This document shows positions 35,578 through 44,381 of a stretch of DNA of 64,000 nucleotides, piece after piece; position 1 is the first letter of the stretch, and every line of letters begins with the position of its first letter. Both the position numbers and the translations under genes were made by a program. Under the pieces are notes generated by a model. It saw nothing but the letters and a program-made list of their open reading frames with translations. It searched no databases and was not told the DNA's origin. The DNA comes from Mucilaginibacter sp. cycad4 (GTDB lineage Bacteria; Bacteroidota; Bacteroidia; Sphingobacteriales; Sphingobacteriaceae), in the NCBI RefSeq assembly GCF_034263275.1, contig NZ_CP139559.1:4278001-4342000 (forward strand), in the 5' to 3' direction.

Positions 35578-37107
35578 ATGAAAATTAAAATTCTACAAAA
35601 AAAAATCCCCGCATACCTTGTTTTAGGTATGATCCTACTCATTGCTTTTGTTTTAATCGAACCTGTTCGCTCTTTTGCGCAGGATGCTTCTGGTGCAAAA
35701 ACAGGAACTATAACTGATGTTACTGCTGCCAAGCCTGGCGCTCCAACAGCCGCTGAACTTGGCGACGCTGTTGGTCATAACAAAATCGCCATCAACATCA
35801 TGTGGACGCTGATCGCAGGTTTCCTGGTAATGTTCATGCAGGCCGGCTTCGCGCTGGTTGAAACAGGCTTTACGCAAAAGAAAAATGTAGCACATACCAT
35901 GGGCATGAACTTTTTAGTTTACGCATTGGGTATGTTTGGTTTCTGGATATGTGGTTTTGCCTTTATGTTTGGCGGTGCCTTAAATGCGGCTACCTTAGGT
36001 GGCGCTCCCGGTGTAGTTAGCCATGAAGTTGTCGTGCACTTATTCGGTTATGACTTTGGCATTGCAGGTTCTGTAGGCTTTTTCCTGAACAGCAAGGTGT
36101 ATGATGTAGGTGTATTTACATTGTTCCTGTTTCAGATGGTGTTCATGGATACTACAGCTACCATCCCTACAGGCTCAATGGCTGAAAGATGGTCATTTAA
36201 ATCATTCCTCATCTTCGGTCTGTTCATCTCTATGTTCGTATACCCTTTATATGGCAACTGGGTATGGGGCGGCGGATGGTTGTCTCAATTAGGTGCTAAC
36301 TTTCATTTAGGCCATGGCATGGTTGATTTTGCAGGCTCATCAGTTGTTCACATGGTGGGCGGAGTAGCTGCTCTGGCAGGTGCTATCATTATTGGGCCGC
36401 GTATTGGCAAATTCAATGCCGATGGCACTGCAAATACCATTCCCGGTCACAATATACCAATGGCTCTATTGGGTACATTCATTCTGGCTTTGGGTTGGTT
36501 TGGTTTCAACCCTGGTTCAACGTTAGCCGGCGGCGATTTCCGTATCAGCATTGTTGCGGTTAATACCATGATGGCTGGCACCGCTGGAACGCTTGCAGTA
36601 TTGGCACTTCTTTATATACAGAAAAAGAAACCGGATCCAGGTATGCTGGCCAACGGCATGCTGGCCGGCTTAGTGGCTATTACAGCTCCCTGTGCTTTCG
36701 TAAACTCGATATCATCGGTTATTATCGGTGCTATAGCGGGTTGCCTGGTAGTTTTAACCATTCATTTAATGGATAACAAATTAAGAATAGACGATCCTGT
36801 AGGTGCTTTCGCGGTACATGGTGTAAATGGCGCCTGGGGTGTATTATCATTGGGCTTATTTGCCGACGGCTCTTATGGCGATGGCTGGAATGGCGTTGCA
36901 GGCCCGGTAAAAGGTTTATTTTATGGTGATGCCAGCCAGTTTGGCGCGCAATGCGTAGGTACGCTCACCTGCGGTGTTTTTGTATTCATCGTGATGTATA
37001 TCTTCTTCAAGATATCAAATAAAATTACCCCAATAAGGGTAAAAGCGGAAGACGAAGTTGCCGGATTGGACATACCAGAAATGGGTGTTTTGGGCTACGT
37101 CGATTAA
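35578..37107 (+). CDS. amt: Ammonium transporter (Amt family)
   Basis: 509 residues. An N-terminal extension with a signal peptide (AYLVLGMILLIAFVLIEPVRSFAQ) precedes the 11-helix Amt core. Core motifs include GFLVMFMQAGFALVETGFTQKKN, the channel-lining twin histidines in DFAGSSVVHMVGG and FAVHGVNGAWGVLSLG, and GWFGFNPGSTLAGG. Amt proteins conduct ammonium into the cell. No glnK/PII gene lies next to it. A strong terminator follows, then nhaA on the same strand. The length, long for Amt, reflects the N-terminal extension and a cytoplasmic tail. Confidence 0.95.
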   Translation: MKIKILQKKIPAYLVLGMILLIAFVLIEPVRSFAQDASGAKTGTITDVTAAKPGAPTAAELGDAVGHNKIAINIMWTLIAGFLVMFMQAGFALVETGFTQKKNVAHTMGMNFLVYALGMFGFWICGFAFMFGGALNAATLGGAPGVVSHEVVVHLFGYDFGIAGSVGFFLNSKVYDVGVFTLFLFQMVFMDTTATIPTGSMAERWSFKSFLIFGLFISMFVYPLYGNWVWGGGWLSQLGANFHLGHGMVDFAGSSVVHMVGGVAALAGAIIIGPRIGKFNADGTANTIPGHNIPMALLGTFILALGWFGFNPGSTLAGGDFRISIVAVNTMMAGTAGTLAVLALLYIQKKKPDPGMLANGMLAGLVAITAPCAFVNSISSVIIGAIAGCLVVLTIHLMDNKLRIDDPVGAFAVHGVNGAWGVLSLGLFADGSYGDGWNGVAGPVKGLFYGDASQFGAQCVGTLTCGVFVFIVMYIFFKISNKITPIRVKAEDEVAGLDIPEMGVLGYVD

Positions 37108-37125
37108 TTAAGTTTGAAAGTTGAA

Positions 37126-37159
37126 AATTACCTGCCTGCGAGGGGCAGGTAATTTTATT
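37126..37159 (+). terminator. Rho-independent terminator after amt
   Basis: AATTACCTGCC and GGGCAGGTAATT pair around a short loop and are followed by TTATT. It separates amt from nhaA. Confidence 0.75.
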
Positions 37160-37178
37160 AAAGGAAAGGGAACGTTAC

Positions 37179-38405
37179 ATGAAAAGGATATTATTAAAAG
37201 CCATCAATCCATTAAGGATCTTGATTAATGACAGCCGTTTTACCGGTCTGATGTTAATTGCCTGCACCATACTTTCTATGTGCCTGGCCAATTCGGGATT
37301 CGCAGCTGCTTACAAACAGTTTTGGCATGGGGACCTGGTAACCCTTTCATCTATACCCTTGCCCGAAAACTTTTTAAGCTGGATCAACAATTTCCTGATG
37401 GCTTTTTTCTTTTTGATGGCCGGAATGGAAATCAAACGCGAACTGGTAAGCGGAGAGCTTTCATCCTTCAAGAAGGCGGTGCTTCCATTTGGGGCCGCCC
37501 TGGGCGGCATGACCGTACCTGCACTGATATTTGTGGCCTTCAACCTACACACCAGCTACACGCACGGCTGGGGAATACCAACCGCCACCGACATAGCCTT
37601 TTCTGTTGGGATAGCCTCCTTACTGGGTAAACGAATACCTGTAGGTTTAAAAATACTGCTGATGGCGCTGGCCATTATTGATGATCTGGGGGCCATCGTT
37701 GTTATCGCGCTATTTTATGGCGGGCATATCAACTGGTTATTTTTGGGTATCGGCGGTCTACTTTATGCGGCATTGTTCGCGGTCAATTATGCAAAGATCA
37801 AATTTGGCCCGGTGCAAATTGTACTTTCCCTTGCACTTTGGTATGCTTTTTTTAACTCGGGAATAGAGTCAAGCATTGTCGGCGTTTTGGTGGCTTTCGC
37901 CACACCCGTTGCGGAACTGCCAAAAATTGAAAAGGCCATACATCGCTGGGTAAACTTCCTGATCATTCCGTTATTTGCCCTGGCGAACACAGCTATATTA
38001 TTACCAGACCATATTATAGGCTCGTTAGGCACTACTGTTGGCCTGGGTATCATATTCGGTTTGGTGATTGGCAAACCCATCGGCATTTTCCTGTTTAGCC
38101 GGATACTCGTTGCCTGCAAAGTTGCCAGTTTGCCAAGCAACGTACAGTGGAAACAGGTTTTTGGGATGGGAACTTTAGCTGGCATTGGTTTCACGATGTC
38201 GATATTCACCACGATGCTGGCTTTTAAAGCCGAATCTTTTCAGGATATCGCTAAAGTTGCCATATTGGTCAGCGTTTTACTATCGTTAATATTCAGCATG
38301 GCTTACTTTCTGATCATCAGCGTCAACATGAAATTTGAACACGCGGGTGAAACAGAGCAAGTCCCTTCAACAGCAGAAGGCAAGCTGGAACTGGAATTAG
38401 GATAA
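37179..38405 (+). CDS. nhaA: Na+/H+ antiporter NhaA
   Basis: 408 residues, about 12 membrane helices. Diagnostic are FFFLMAGMEIKRELVSGELS, PTATDIAFSVGIASLLG and the paired aspartates in ALAIIDDLGAIVVIALFY that bind Na+ or H+. It also has a GKPIGIFLFS segment and a GIGFTMSIF segment near the C-terminus. It exports sodium in exchange for protons and supports growth at high salt or alkaline pH. It lies 71 bases after amt (with a terminator between) and upstream of a two-component system, which may or may not control it. Confidence 0.96.
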   Translation: MKRILLKAINPLRILINDSRFTGLMLIACTILSMCLANSGFAAAYKQFWHGDLVTLSSIPLPENFLSWINNFLMAFFFLMAGMEIKRELVSGELSSFKKAVLPFGAALGGMTVPALIFVAFNLHTSYTHGWGIPTATDIAFSVGIASLLGKRIPVGLKILLMALAIIDDLGAIVVIALFYGGHINWLFLGIGGLLYAALFAVNYAKIKFGPVQIVLSLALWYAFFNSGIESSIVGVLVAFATPVAELPKIEKAIHRWVNFLIIPLFALANTAILLPDHIIGSLGTTVGLGIIFGLVIGKPIGIFLFSRILVACKVASLPSNVQWKQVFGMGTLAGIGFTMSIFTTMLAFKAESFQDIAKVAILVSVLLSLIFSMAYFLIISVNMKFEHAGETEQVPSTAEGKLELELG

Positions 38406-38467
38406 GTTATATTTACGATATATCTTGTTTTGGGTCTTTTATTTTAGGGTAATAATTGAAACTACTT

Positions 38468-38497
38468 AAAGCTTCGGACTAATCAACCGAAGCTTTA
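38468..38497 (+). terminator. Rho-independent terminator after nhaA
   Basis: AAAGCTTCGG and CCGAAGCTTT pair around nine bases, followed by ATCTGTAT. The T-run is weak but the stem is perfect. Confidence 0.65.
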
Positions 38498-38550
38498 TCT
38501 GTATATTGGGTTATTATCCATTACGTTTTACACTTATCTCTTCATTATAC

Positions 38551-39225
38551 ATGATTTACAAAATTTTGCTATTAGAAGACGATTATAAAATGTCCAATGA
38601 AATCAAGATTTTTTTGGACAGCAAGAGCCTTCTTTGCGATGTAGTCTACGATGGTAAGTTATTCTTCAAGCATCTCCAGACTGAAAATTATGAATTGTTT
38701 ATATTAGATGTAAATGTCCCCTCCCTTAACGGCATTGAGGTATGTAAAAAAATCCGCATAACGGATAAAACCAAACCGATCATAATGTTAACGGCCTATA
38801 GCGATGTGGAAAGTAAAATCATTGCATTTGAGTCCGGTGCAGACGATTATCTCGTTAAGCCCTTTCACCTGGAAGAATTATTTATACGCGTTAATGCCCT
38901 CCTGCGGAGAAGTTATCGTACCGATAACAAACAAAGCTTTATAATTGACGACCTTATTATTTATACTGGTGAAATGAAGGTAACCAGGGCCGGGAAGGAA
39001 ATCGCCCTGACTCCTAAAGAATATAAATTGATTGAATTACTTGCGATGGAAGAGGGCAAACCGGTTTCCAAGCAAACCATAGCGACCAGGGTATGGGATA
39101 TTAACTTTGAAACGGGAACCAATACCATAGAAGTATATATCAATTATTTAAGAAACAAGATAGATAAGGGTTTTAACAGACCACTGGTCCATACCCGTGC
39201 AGGATTTGGTTATTATCTCAAATGA
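38551..39225 (+). CDS. OmpR/PhoB-family response regulator
   Basis: About 224 residues from the ATG at 38551 (MIYKILLLEDDYKMSNEI); the frame is open 15 codons earlier without similarity. The receiver domain has LLEDD, the acceptor Asp in FILDVNVPSLNG and the switch Lys in YLVKPF. A winged-helix DNA-binding domain follows (IALTPKEYKLIELLAMEEGKPVSKQTI, NTIEVYINYLRNKID, VHTRAGFGYYL). Its stop overlaps the start of the kinase gene (ATGA), so the pair forms one two-component system. Confidence 0.95.
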   Translation: MIYKILLLEDDYKMSNEIKIFLDSKSLLCDVVYDGKLFFKHLQTENYELFILDVNVPSLNGIEVCKKIRITDKTKPIIMLTAYSDVESKIIAFESGADDYLVKPFHLEELFIRVNALLRRSYRTDNKQSFIIDDLIIYTGEMKVTRAGKEIALTPKEYKLIELLAMEEGKPVSKQTIATRVWDINFETGTNTIEVYINYLRNKIDKGFNRPLVHTRAGFGYYLK

Positions 39226-40601
39226 ATTTAAAACAGCGTTTTTCATTTATTTTCAGCTGCCTTTTTTCGGCGCTTTTAGCGACGGTTACGCTAACGGTTT
39301 ACCTGCTTTTTGCCCATTTCAGGCAGGATGAATTTTCAGCATTAATGGCCGAGAAAGCCCAAACAACGGCAAAGCTGCTGATCGAGGTGAAAGAGATCGA
39401 TTACAAGATGCAAAAGATCATCGACAGTAACAGTATCAATAAGCTCTACAAGGAAAACACCCAGATCTATGACGAAAATTATAAACTCATTTACAATAGC
39501 AATGATACCCTAACCGTAAATTTAAAAAGAACAGATCTTGATCGAATTAGGAAAAAACAACGGATATTTAAAAAGACAGATCAGTATGATGTACTTGGGC
39601 TATATTACACCTATGATCATAAGCATTATTACGTAGTGGTTTCGGCCGAAGACACCTATGACAACCATAAACTTAATTATTTAAAATACCTGCTGTTAGG
39701 CGCTTTTATGATAGGAACAACCATTGTTTGGCTCTTATCCTTCAGTTTAAGTAAGAAAGCATTGCAACCCCTGGATAGCTTCCGTAAAAGAATACAGGAA
39801 ATAACGGATAGTAATTTGAAAGTCAGGCTATCAGAAGCCAAACGGGAAGACGAAATCAATGCGCTGGCCCATTCCTTTAACCAGATGATGGACAGGATTG
39901 ACAATGCCTATAACAGGCAAAAGGAATTTACGGGTAACGCTTCCCATGAATTGCGTACACCTGTGGCCCGGGTAGCAGCACAATTGGAGAATTTAATTCA
40001 CCAGCCAGGCATAAACGAAATCTGGAGAGCAAATCTGACCAGCATTTTTGAAGATACCTTTCAACTTTCCGAAATCATCAGTTCACTGGTGGCATTGGCC
40101 GACATCAACAGCAGTGAACATCAATTCTCTTTCACCAAGATCAGGCTGGATGAACTGATATTTAATACCGTAGCCGACCTGTCAAAAGCTTTCCCGGATT
40201 TTAAATTAAAGTTTGAAATTGAAAACCATACGGGGAGTGCGACAGAACCGGAAATTTCGGGTGACGAAACCTTGTTAAAAATAGCGCTGTTAAATCTTTT
40301 TAAAAACGCATATATCTATTCTGATAATCATTTATTGGAGTGCCTGATCAGGCAGAATGACAAAGAGATAGAACTCCTGATCACCAATACAGGTGAAGTT
40401 CCGAAAATAGAAGATACAGCCACTCTTTTTACCGCCTTTTACCGGGGGAGCAACATTGGAAACATTGCGGGAAGCGGGATTGGATTGAGTATTGTTAAGC
40501 GGGTACTCGAATATCATAAAGCCCGCGTTATCTATAATATCATCGATCAGAACACCAACCAGGTATATCTATCGTTTTCATCGTTACAGGAGAGTCTGTA
40601 A
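39222..40601 (+). CDS. HAMP-containing sensor histidine kinase
   Basis: 459 residues. Two membrane helices (about 10-30 and 155-175) flank a periplasmic sensing domain. HAMP follows at about 175-230 (LQPLDSFRKRIQEITDSNLKVRL). The HisKA dimerisation box is GNASHELRTPVARVAAQLENL, and the HATPase shows LLNLFKNAYIYSD and GSGIGLSIVKRVLEYHKA. It resembles the RprX-type kinases of Bacteroidetes. It should phosphorylate the regulator encoded immediately upstream. The signal is not known; proximity to nhaA suggests but does not prove an ionic or envelope signal. Confidence 0.94.
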   Translation: MNLKQRFSFIFSCLFSALLATVTLTVYLLFAHFRQDEFSALMAEKAQTTAKLLIEVKEIDYKMQKIIDSNSINKLYKENTQIYDENYKLIYNSNDTLTVNLKRTDLDRIRKKQRIFKKTDQYDVLGLYYTYDHKHYYVVVSAEDTYDNHKLNYLKYLLLGAFMIGTTIVWLLSFSLSKKALQPLDSFRKRIQEITDSNLKVRLSEAKREDEINALAHSFNQMMDRIDNAYNRQKEFTGNASHELRTPVARVAAQLENLIHQPGINEIWRANLTSIFEDTFQLSEIISSLVALADINSSEHQFSFTKIRLDELIFNTVADLSKAFPDFKLKFEIENHTGSATEPEISGDETLLKIALLNLFKNAYIYSDNHLLECLIRQNDKEIELLITNTGEVPKIEDTATLFTAFYRGSNIGNIAGSGIGLSIVKRVLEYHKARVIYNIIDQNTNQVYLSFSSLQESL

Positions 40602-41535
40602 AATAAACTGTGTCAACTTCAGGCTTCACTGAATTTAGAGTAACTCCCCCAAACCCAACCCTGGTTGAGCATCTTAATTTGCATCATCCGTTCTCTCATT
40701 GCGCAGGGCTTACTCCGGGCTGTTATGGCACGGATTTTATTCTTATAAACCGATATGCTTTTTCGATGCAAGTATAATAAAATGTGCATTCATTATATTA
40801 TACTCATTACTTGACTCTGTCACTAATGCAGAAAAGAACTGAAATAATTGCTTTATACTAAAATAAATGAAAAACGCTCGCAAGTGTTTAGCAACTTGCG
40901 AGCGTTTGCTCCGGAGGCTGGGCTTTTTTCGAATCATTTCATTGAAAATTTACGAAGAATAGGAAATTTAGACGCAGAATTTACTAATCTTTAATTTCTA
41001 TTCCTATTTCCTTGTTATTTCTTCAAATGACTGTTCTGAGTTTCCTTGCGACAAATAAGCTATTCTAAAAATTGATTATACTATTATTTAGGGGATTGTT
41101 TTCTAATTATGTTGTCTTTACACGTTATCATGACATCGGTGTATATCTGATAAGTAGTGCCTAATAACATATACCGCGCAATCTATGGCCACCTGGAAAT
41201 AATGTGAAAGCTATTAATCCGAACAAACTTCTAACGCTTTAACTTAGCTTTCGAAAATTACATGCTGCCCGGCGTATTTGGAGGATAAGAGCCTTTCACG
41301 GATCAGGGTGAGCCGCCAGCAGAATAGATCAATCTCTTAGCACTTAAACACGATTAATGATTTTTTACAATTTTGTAAGCTCGTCTAATCGGTACTTTGC
41401 TTCATGCGGAAAAAAGGAACAGAGCTGCCATATATTACGATTTCAGACGATTATTAAATATCTTTAAATTTAAATATTTTTCAACACAGCGCTTTAATTC
41501 TCAAACCGTTTAAGCGCCGTACAATAATTCCGGCC
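40602..41535. other. Long intergenic region with element copy B
   Basis: About 930 bases without a convincing gene. The stretch 40871-41045 is copy B of the hairpin-plus-tail element. The rest is AT-rich, and short frames in it (for example 40743-40937 on the minus strand) overlap the hairpin and show no family. The last 150 bases are probably the promoter region of the AraC gene. Confidence 0.55.
40871..41045. repeat. Hairpin-plus-conserved-tail element, copy B
   Basis: AAACGCTCGCAAGT and ACTTGCGAGCGTTT form a perfect 14-bp stem with an eight-base loop, followed by GCTCCGGAGGCTGGGC and a tail aligning to copy A at 34661-34845. Both copies have the same orientation and bracket the amt-nhaA-two-component block. 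The tail reads PEAGLFSNHFIENLRRIG... in the frame that also ends at the same stop as copy A. Confidence 0.6.
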
Positions 41536-42312
41536 ATGAAGATTGAAACGTATTTTCCATCTGCCATTTTGAGCCGCTTTATCCGGGAGTATAAGATAGT
41601 GGAAAGCCAGGAAGCCGCAACCAATTATGTGCTGCCGGACACCGCCATTGTGCTCGCTTTCCGGTTCAATATGCCATTGGTCAACATCGGCGGTTTCCTA
41701 AGGAATCCGCCGGGAACGCTGGTTACCGGCATCTCTCCTTCAGCACGCAATATTGCCTATCCGAAAGGCGCGAAAACGCTGTTGATACTTTTCCGGGAAG
41801 GTGGCGCAGCCGCTTTTTTCAGGTTGCCATTCTATGAAATTTTCGGGGCTTCGATATCTCTGGAAGACTTGCTGCCTAATGATATAGTAAACGAAATTGA
41901 ATCCAATCTGCACGAGGCCAGGACGGATCAGCAAAGGATCATGATCGTTGAAAGCTTCCTGCTTGGTATCCTGTCCAATACCGATAGCGACAAATTGATC
42001 GCCTATGCCGTTCAGCAGATCAAAAAAGATAAAGGGCAAACTAATATCCGCAAACTGGCGGGTTTACTGAACATCAGCATAGACCCCTTTGAAAAGCGGT
42101 TTCGGAAACTGACCGGCACCACACCTAAACATTTCTCGGCCATCATCAAACTCAGGGAAACTATACAGATGTACCCTACAGTTAACAAACTAACGGACTT
42201 GGTTTACGAAATGAACTACTTCGACCAATCACATTTCATCAAGGACTTTAAAAGGTTCACCGGGAAAACGCCTGGTGAATTCTTTAGGAACGGCGCCCAA
42301 AAAGTCTGGTGA
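41536..42312 (+). CDS. AraC family transcriptional regulator (DUF6597-type N-terminus)
   Basis: 258 residues. The N-terminal about 130 residues resemble DUF6597 (LSRFIREYKIVESQ, VLPDTAIVLAFRFN, LRNPPGTLVTGISP). The C-terminal AraC double helix-turn-helix is at about 150-255 (INIRKLAGLLNISIDPFEKRFRKLTG-like segment, DLVYEMNYFDQSHFIKDFKRFTGKTPGEFF). It lies 160 bases upstream of the dehalogenase fusion gene in the same direction and may activate it. The inducer is unknown. Confidence 0.9.
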   Translation: MKIETYFPSAILSRFIREYKIVESQEAATNYVLPDTAIVLAFRFNMPLVNIGGFLRNPPGTLVTGISPSARNIAYPKGAKTLLILFREGGAAAFFRLPFYEIFGASISLEDLLPNDIVNEIESNLHEARTDQQRIMIVESFLLGILSNTDSDKLIAYAVQQIKKDKGQTNIRKLAGLLNISIDPFEKRFRKLTGTTPKHFSAIIKLRETIQMYPTVNKLTDLVYEMNYFDQSHFIKDFKRFTGKTPGEFFRNGAQKVW

Positions 42313-42435
42313 TTCCTTTATTGTATATTCCGGTCTAACCTGCCGGTCCCTCCGCCTTGGCCGCTTTCCTGGAATGGTCTTATCGACTTATTAAAAATCA
42401 ATGATTTCTTACAATTCCCACTGGTACTGACCGGA

Positions 42436-42443
42436 TAATTTTG
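42436..42443 (+). promoter_or_regulatory. Candidate -7 promoter box of the dehalogenase fusion gene
   Basis: TAATTTTG matches TAnnTTTG and lies 29 bases before the ATG at 42472, indicating that this gene has its own promoter separate from the AraC gene. Confidence 0.45.
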
Positions 42444-42471
42444 CTGTACAGTTCTATCAAAAACACACGAC

Positions 42472-43953
42472 ATGGCAACAGCAAAATTCATCTTAACCGC
42501 ATTCATCACAGGATCGCTTTCCCTTGCTGGCAAGGCATCTTTCGGGCAAAATTCAAATCAACAAAATAACACACCAGCTATGGAACAGGAAAATCGAGCT
42601 TCAAAGAAAGCTATCAGCGCAGCTTTCCCCTACAAGAAGAAGTATAAGACCGTATCGAATATAAAGATGGCCTATGTCGAAACCGGTGCGGGCGACCCGA
42701 TCGTATTTCTGCACGGCAATCCAACCTCATCGTATTTGTGGCGGAACATCATCCCTTACCTGCAGGGACAGGGACGCTGCATTGCACCTGACCTGGTAGG
42801 AATGGGCGATTCTGAAAAACTGCCCAACAGCGGGCCCAACTCCTATACCTTTGAAGAGCAGCGCAAATACCTTGACGAACTGCTTTCACAATTAGGCGTG
42901 AACCAGAAGATTACCTTCGTTGTGCACGATTGGGGTTCTGCACTGGCTTTCGACTGGGCGTATCGTCATCCTGAGGCCGTGAAAGGCATCGCATATATGG
43001 AAGCGATCGTAGCACCCTATTCAATGAAAGATATGCCGCCGCAGGCGCAAAACATATTTACCGCCTTGCGCTCACCTGCAGGGGAGGATATGGTTCTTAA
43101 ACAGAACTCTTTTATTGAGATCAATCTGCCGGGTACAGTACTTCGCAAGCTATCGTCCGAAGAAATGGAAAATTACCGGAAGCCCTTTTTGCAGCCGGGT
43201 GAATCGAGACGTGCCATGCTAAGCTGGGCGAGACAACTGCCGCTTGACGGGCAGCCTGAAAATATCGCAAAAATTGTAACAACCTATGGCAATTGGCTCT
43301 CAACCAGTGATATTCCCAAGCTATACATAGAAGCTGATCCCGGCACTATGCCACCCTCGGCACGGGCTTTCTGTAAAACCTGGAAAAACCAGGTGACGGT
43401 TACCGCAAAAGGCAGGCATTATGTGCAGGAAGATTCGCCGGACGAAATTGGTATGGCCCTGTCAACCTGGCTAACAAAAATAAATAAACAACAATACAAT
43501 AAAACGATGAATACAAATGCTGAATTAAACAAAAAAATAGTTCGTAACCTTTACGAGAACATTTTAAAAAACCGGAGATTCGAGGACCTGTCAACGGTTA
43601 TTTCCGAAGATTATACAGGTATCCAAGGCGAAAAGGGTGTACCCGGATTTTTAGTAGCCGTAAAATCGGTGATCGATGGCTTTCCTGATATCGAATGGAA
43701 GATCATGGACATGATTGCTGAGGATGATAAAGTAACGTTACGCTGGACGTGGACTGCGACAAACTCAGGGCCGTTCCGCGGTATCGCAGCGAGTAATAAA
43801 ACGGTAACCGACAACGCTATCGTTATTTATCAGCTGCGCAACGGTAAAATCATCAATGCCTGGATGCAGGGCGATCGTTTGGGTGTACTGATCCAGATTG
43901 GTGCGATCCCGCAAAACCTGGTGCCGGGCCCGCCTGCAAAAGTTAAAGAATAA
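42472..43953 (+). CDS. Secreted haloalkane dehalogenase fused to a SnoaL-like (ester cyclase) domain
   Basis: 493 residues. A signal peptide (ILTAFITGSLSLAGKASFGQ) is followed at about 55-340 by a LinB-type haloalkane dehalogenase: halide-binding Asn in FLHGNPTSSYLWRN, nucleophile Asp and halide Trp in VVHDWGSALAFDW, acid Glu in GIAYMEAIVAP and His in GRHYVQEDSPDEIG. Residues about 346-485 form a SnoaL-like polyketide-cyclase/ester-cyclase domain (VRNLYENILKNRRFEDLSTVI, GFPDIEWKIMDMIAEDDKVTLRWTW). The junction contains an in-frame ATG (Met346) preceded by short AT-rich sequence that looks like a former intergenic gap. The enzyme should convert haloalkanes to alcohols; the role of the second domain is unknown. 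Confidence 0.88.
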   Translation: MATAKFILTAFITGSLSLAGKASFGQNSNQQNNTPAMEQENRASKKAISAAFPYKKKYKTVSNIKMAYVETGAGDPIVFLHGNPTSSYLWRNIIPYLQGQGRCIAPDLVGMGDSEKLPNSGPNSYTFEEQRKYLDELLSQLGVNQKITFVVHDWGSALAFDWAYRHPEAVKGIAYMEAIVAPYSMKDMPPQAQNIFTALRSPAGEDMVLKQNSFIEINLPGTVLRKLSSEEMENYRKPFLQPGESRRAMLSWARQLPLDGQPENIAKIVTTYGNWLSTSDIPKLYIEADPGTMPPSARAFCKTWKNQVTVTAKGRHYVQEDSPDEIGMALSTWLTKINKQQYNKTMNTNAELNKKIVRNLYENILKNRRFEDLSTVISEDYTGIQGEKGVPGFLVAVKSVIDGFPDIEWKIMDMIAEDDKVTLRWTWTATNSGPFRGIAASNKTVTDNAIVIYQLRNGKIINAWMQGDRLGVLIQIGAIPQNLVPGPPAKVKE

Positions 43954-44381
43954 TGTCTAAACTCCTTCGGGTATTTCAACGGGCAGCTCACAGCTGCCCG
44001 TTTTTGATTTATTTCGTACAAACCTACCTAATCGTTTTTTGTGTAGTGCTCAGATCCGTCATTCGATTCAGGCTTTTAGGTTAGACCGCCTAATCAGCCC
44101 CGAACTTATTACATTAGGCCATGCAAGGGGAGTTAGTTACGCGGCAACCAAACTTTATTCAATAGCGCCTGGTTCTATCAAACAAGCTGTGTTTACAAAG
44201 TCTCTTCCGGGCAAAGAAGCAGGCTGCCTGACCCGGTAGCCCGTAGGGTAGGAAATGCGGGGATATCCCCAATGTTGTCACTTTTTTGCAGCAATCAGGC
44301 CCCACTATATTGCGGGAGATTAATTTCACTGGTGGCTGGCTTTTTGGGCGATAGTCAAACGAAAGTCCGGTATATACATAG
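43954..44381. other. Intergenic region downstream of the dehalogenase fusion gene
   Basis: Contains the terminator at 43979-44005 and otherwise no recognisable gene. The open frame 44039-44239 shows no family pattern. A 12-bp palindrome GGGGATATCCCC lies at about 44258-44269. Confidence 0.5.
43979..44005 (+). terminator. Rho-independent terminator
   Basis: AACGGGCAGCT and AGCTGCCCGTT pair around CAC, followed by TTTGATTT. It lies about 25 bases beyond the dehalogenase fusion stop. Confidence 0.85.

Noticed and set aside
44039..44239. 66-residue open frame downstream of the dehalogenase fusion gene
   Set aside because: No recognisable domain, and it lies just behind a terminator in otherwise non-coding sequence.
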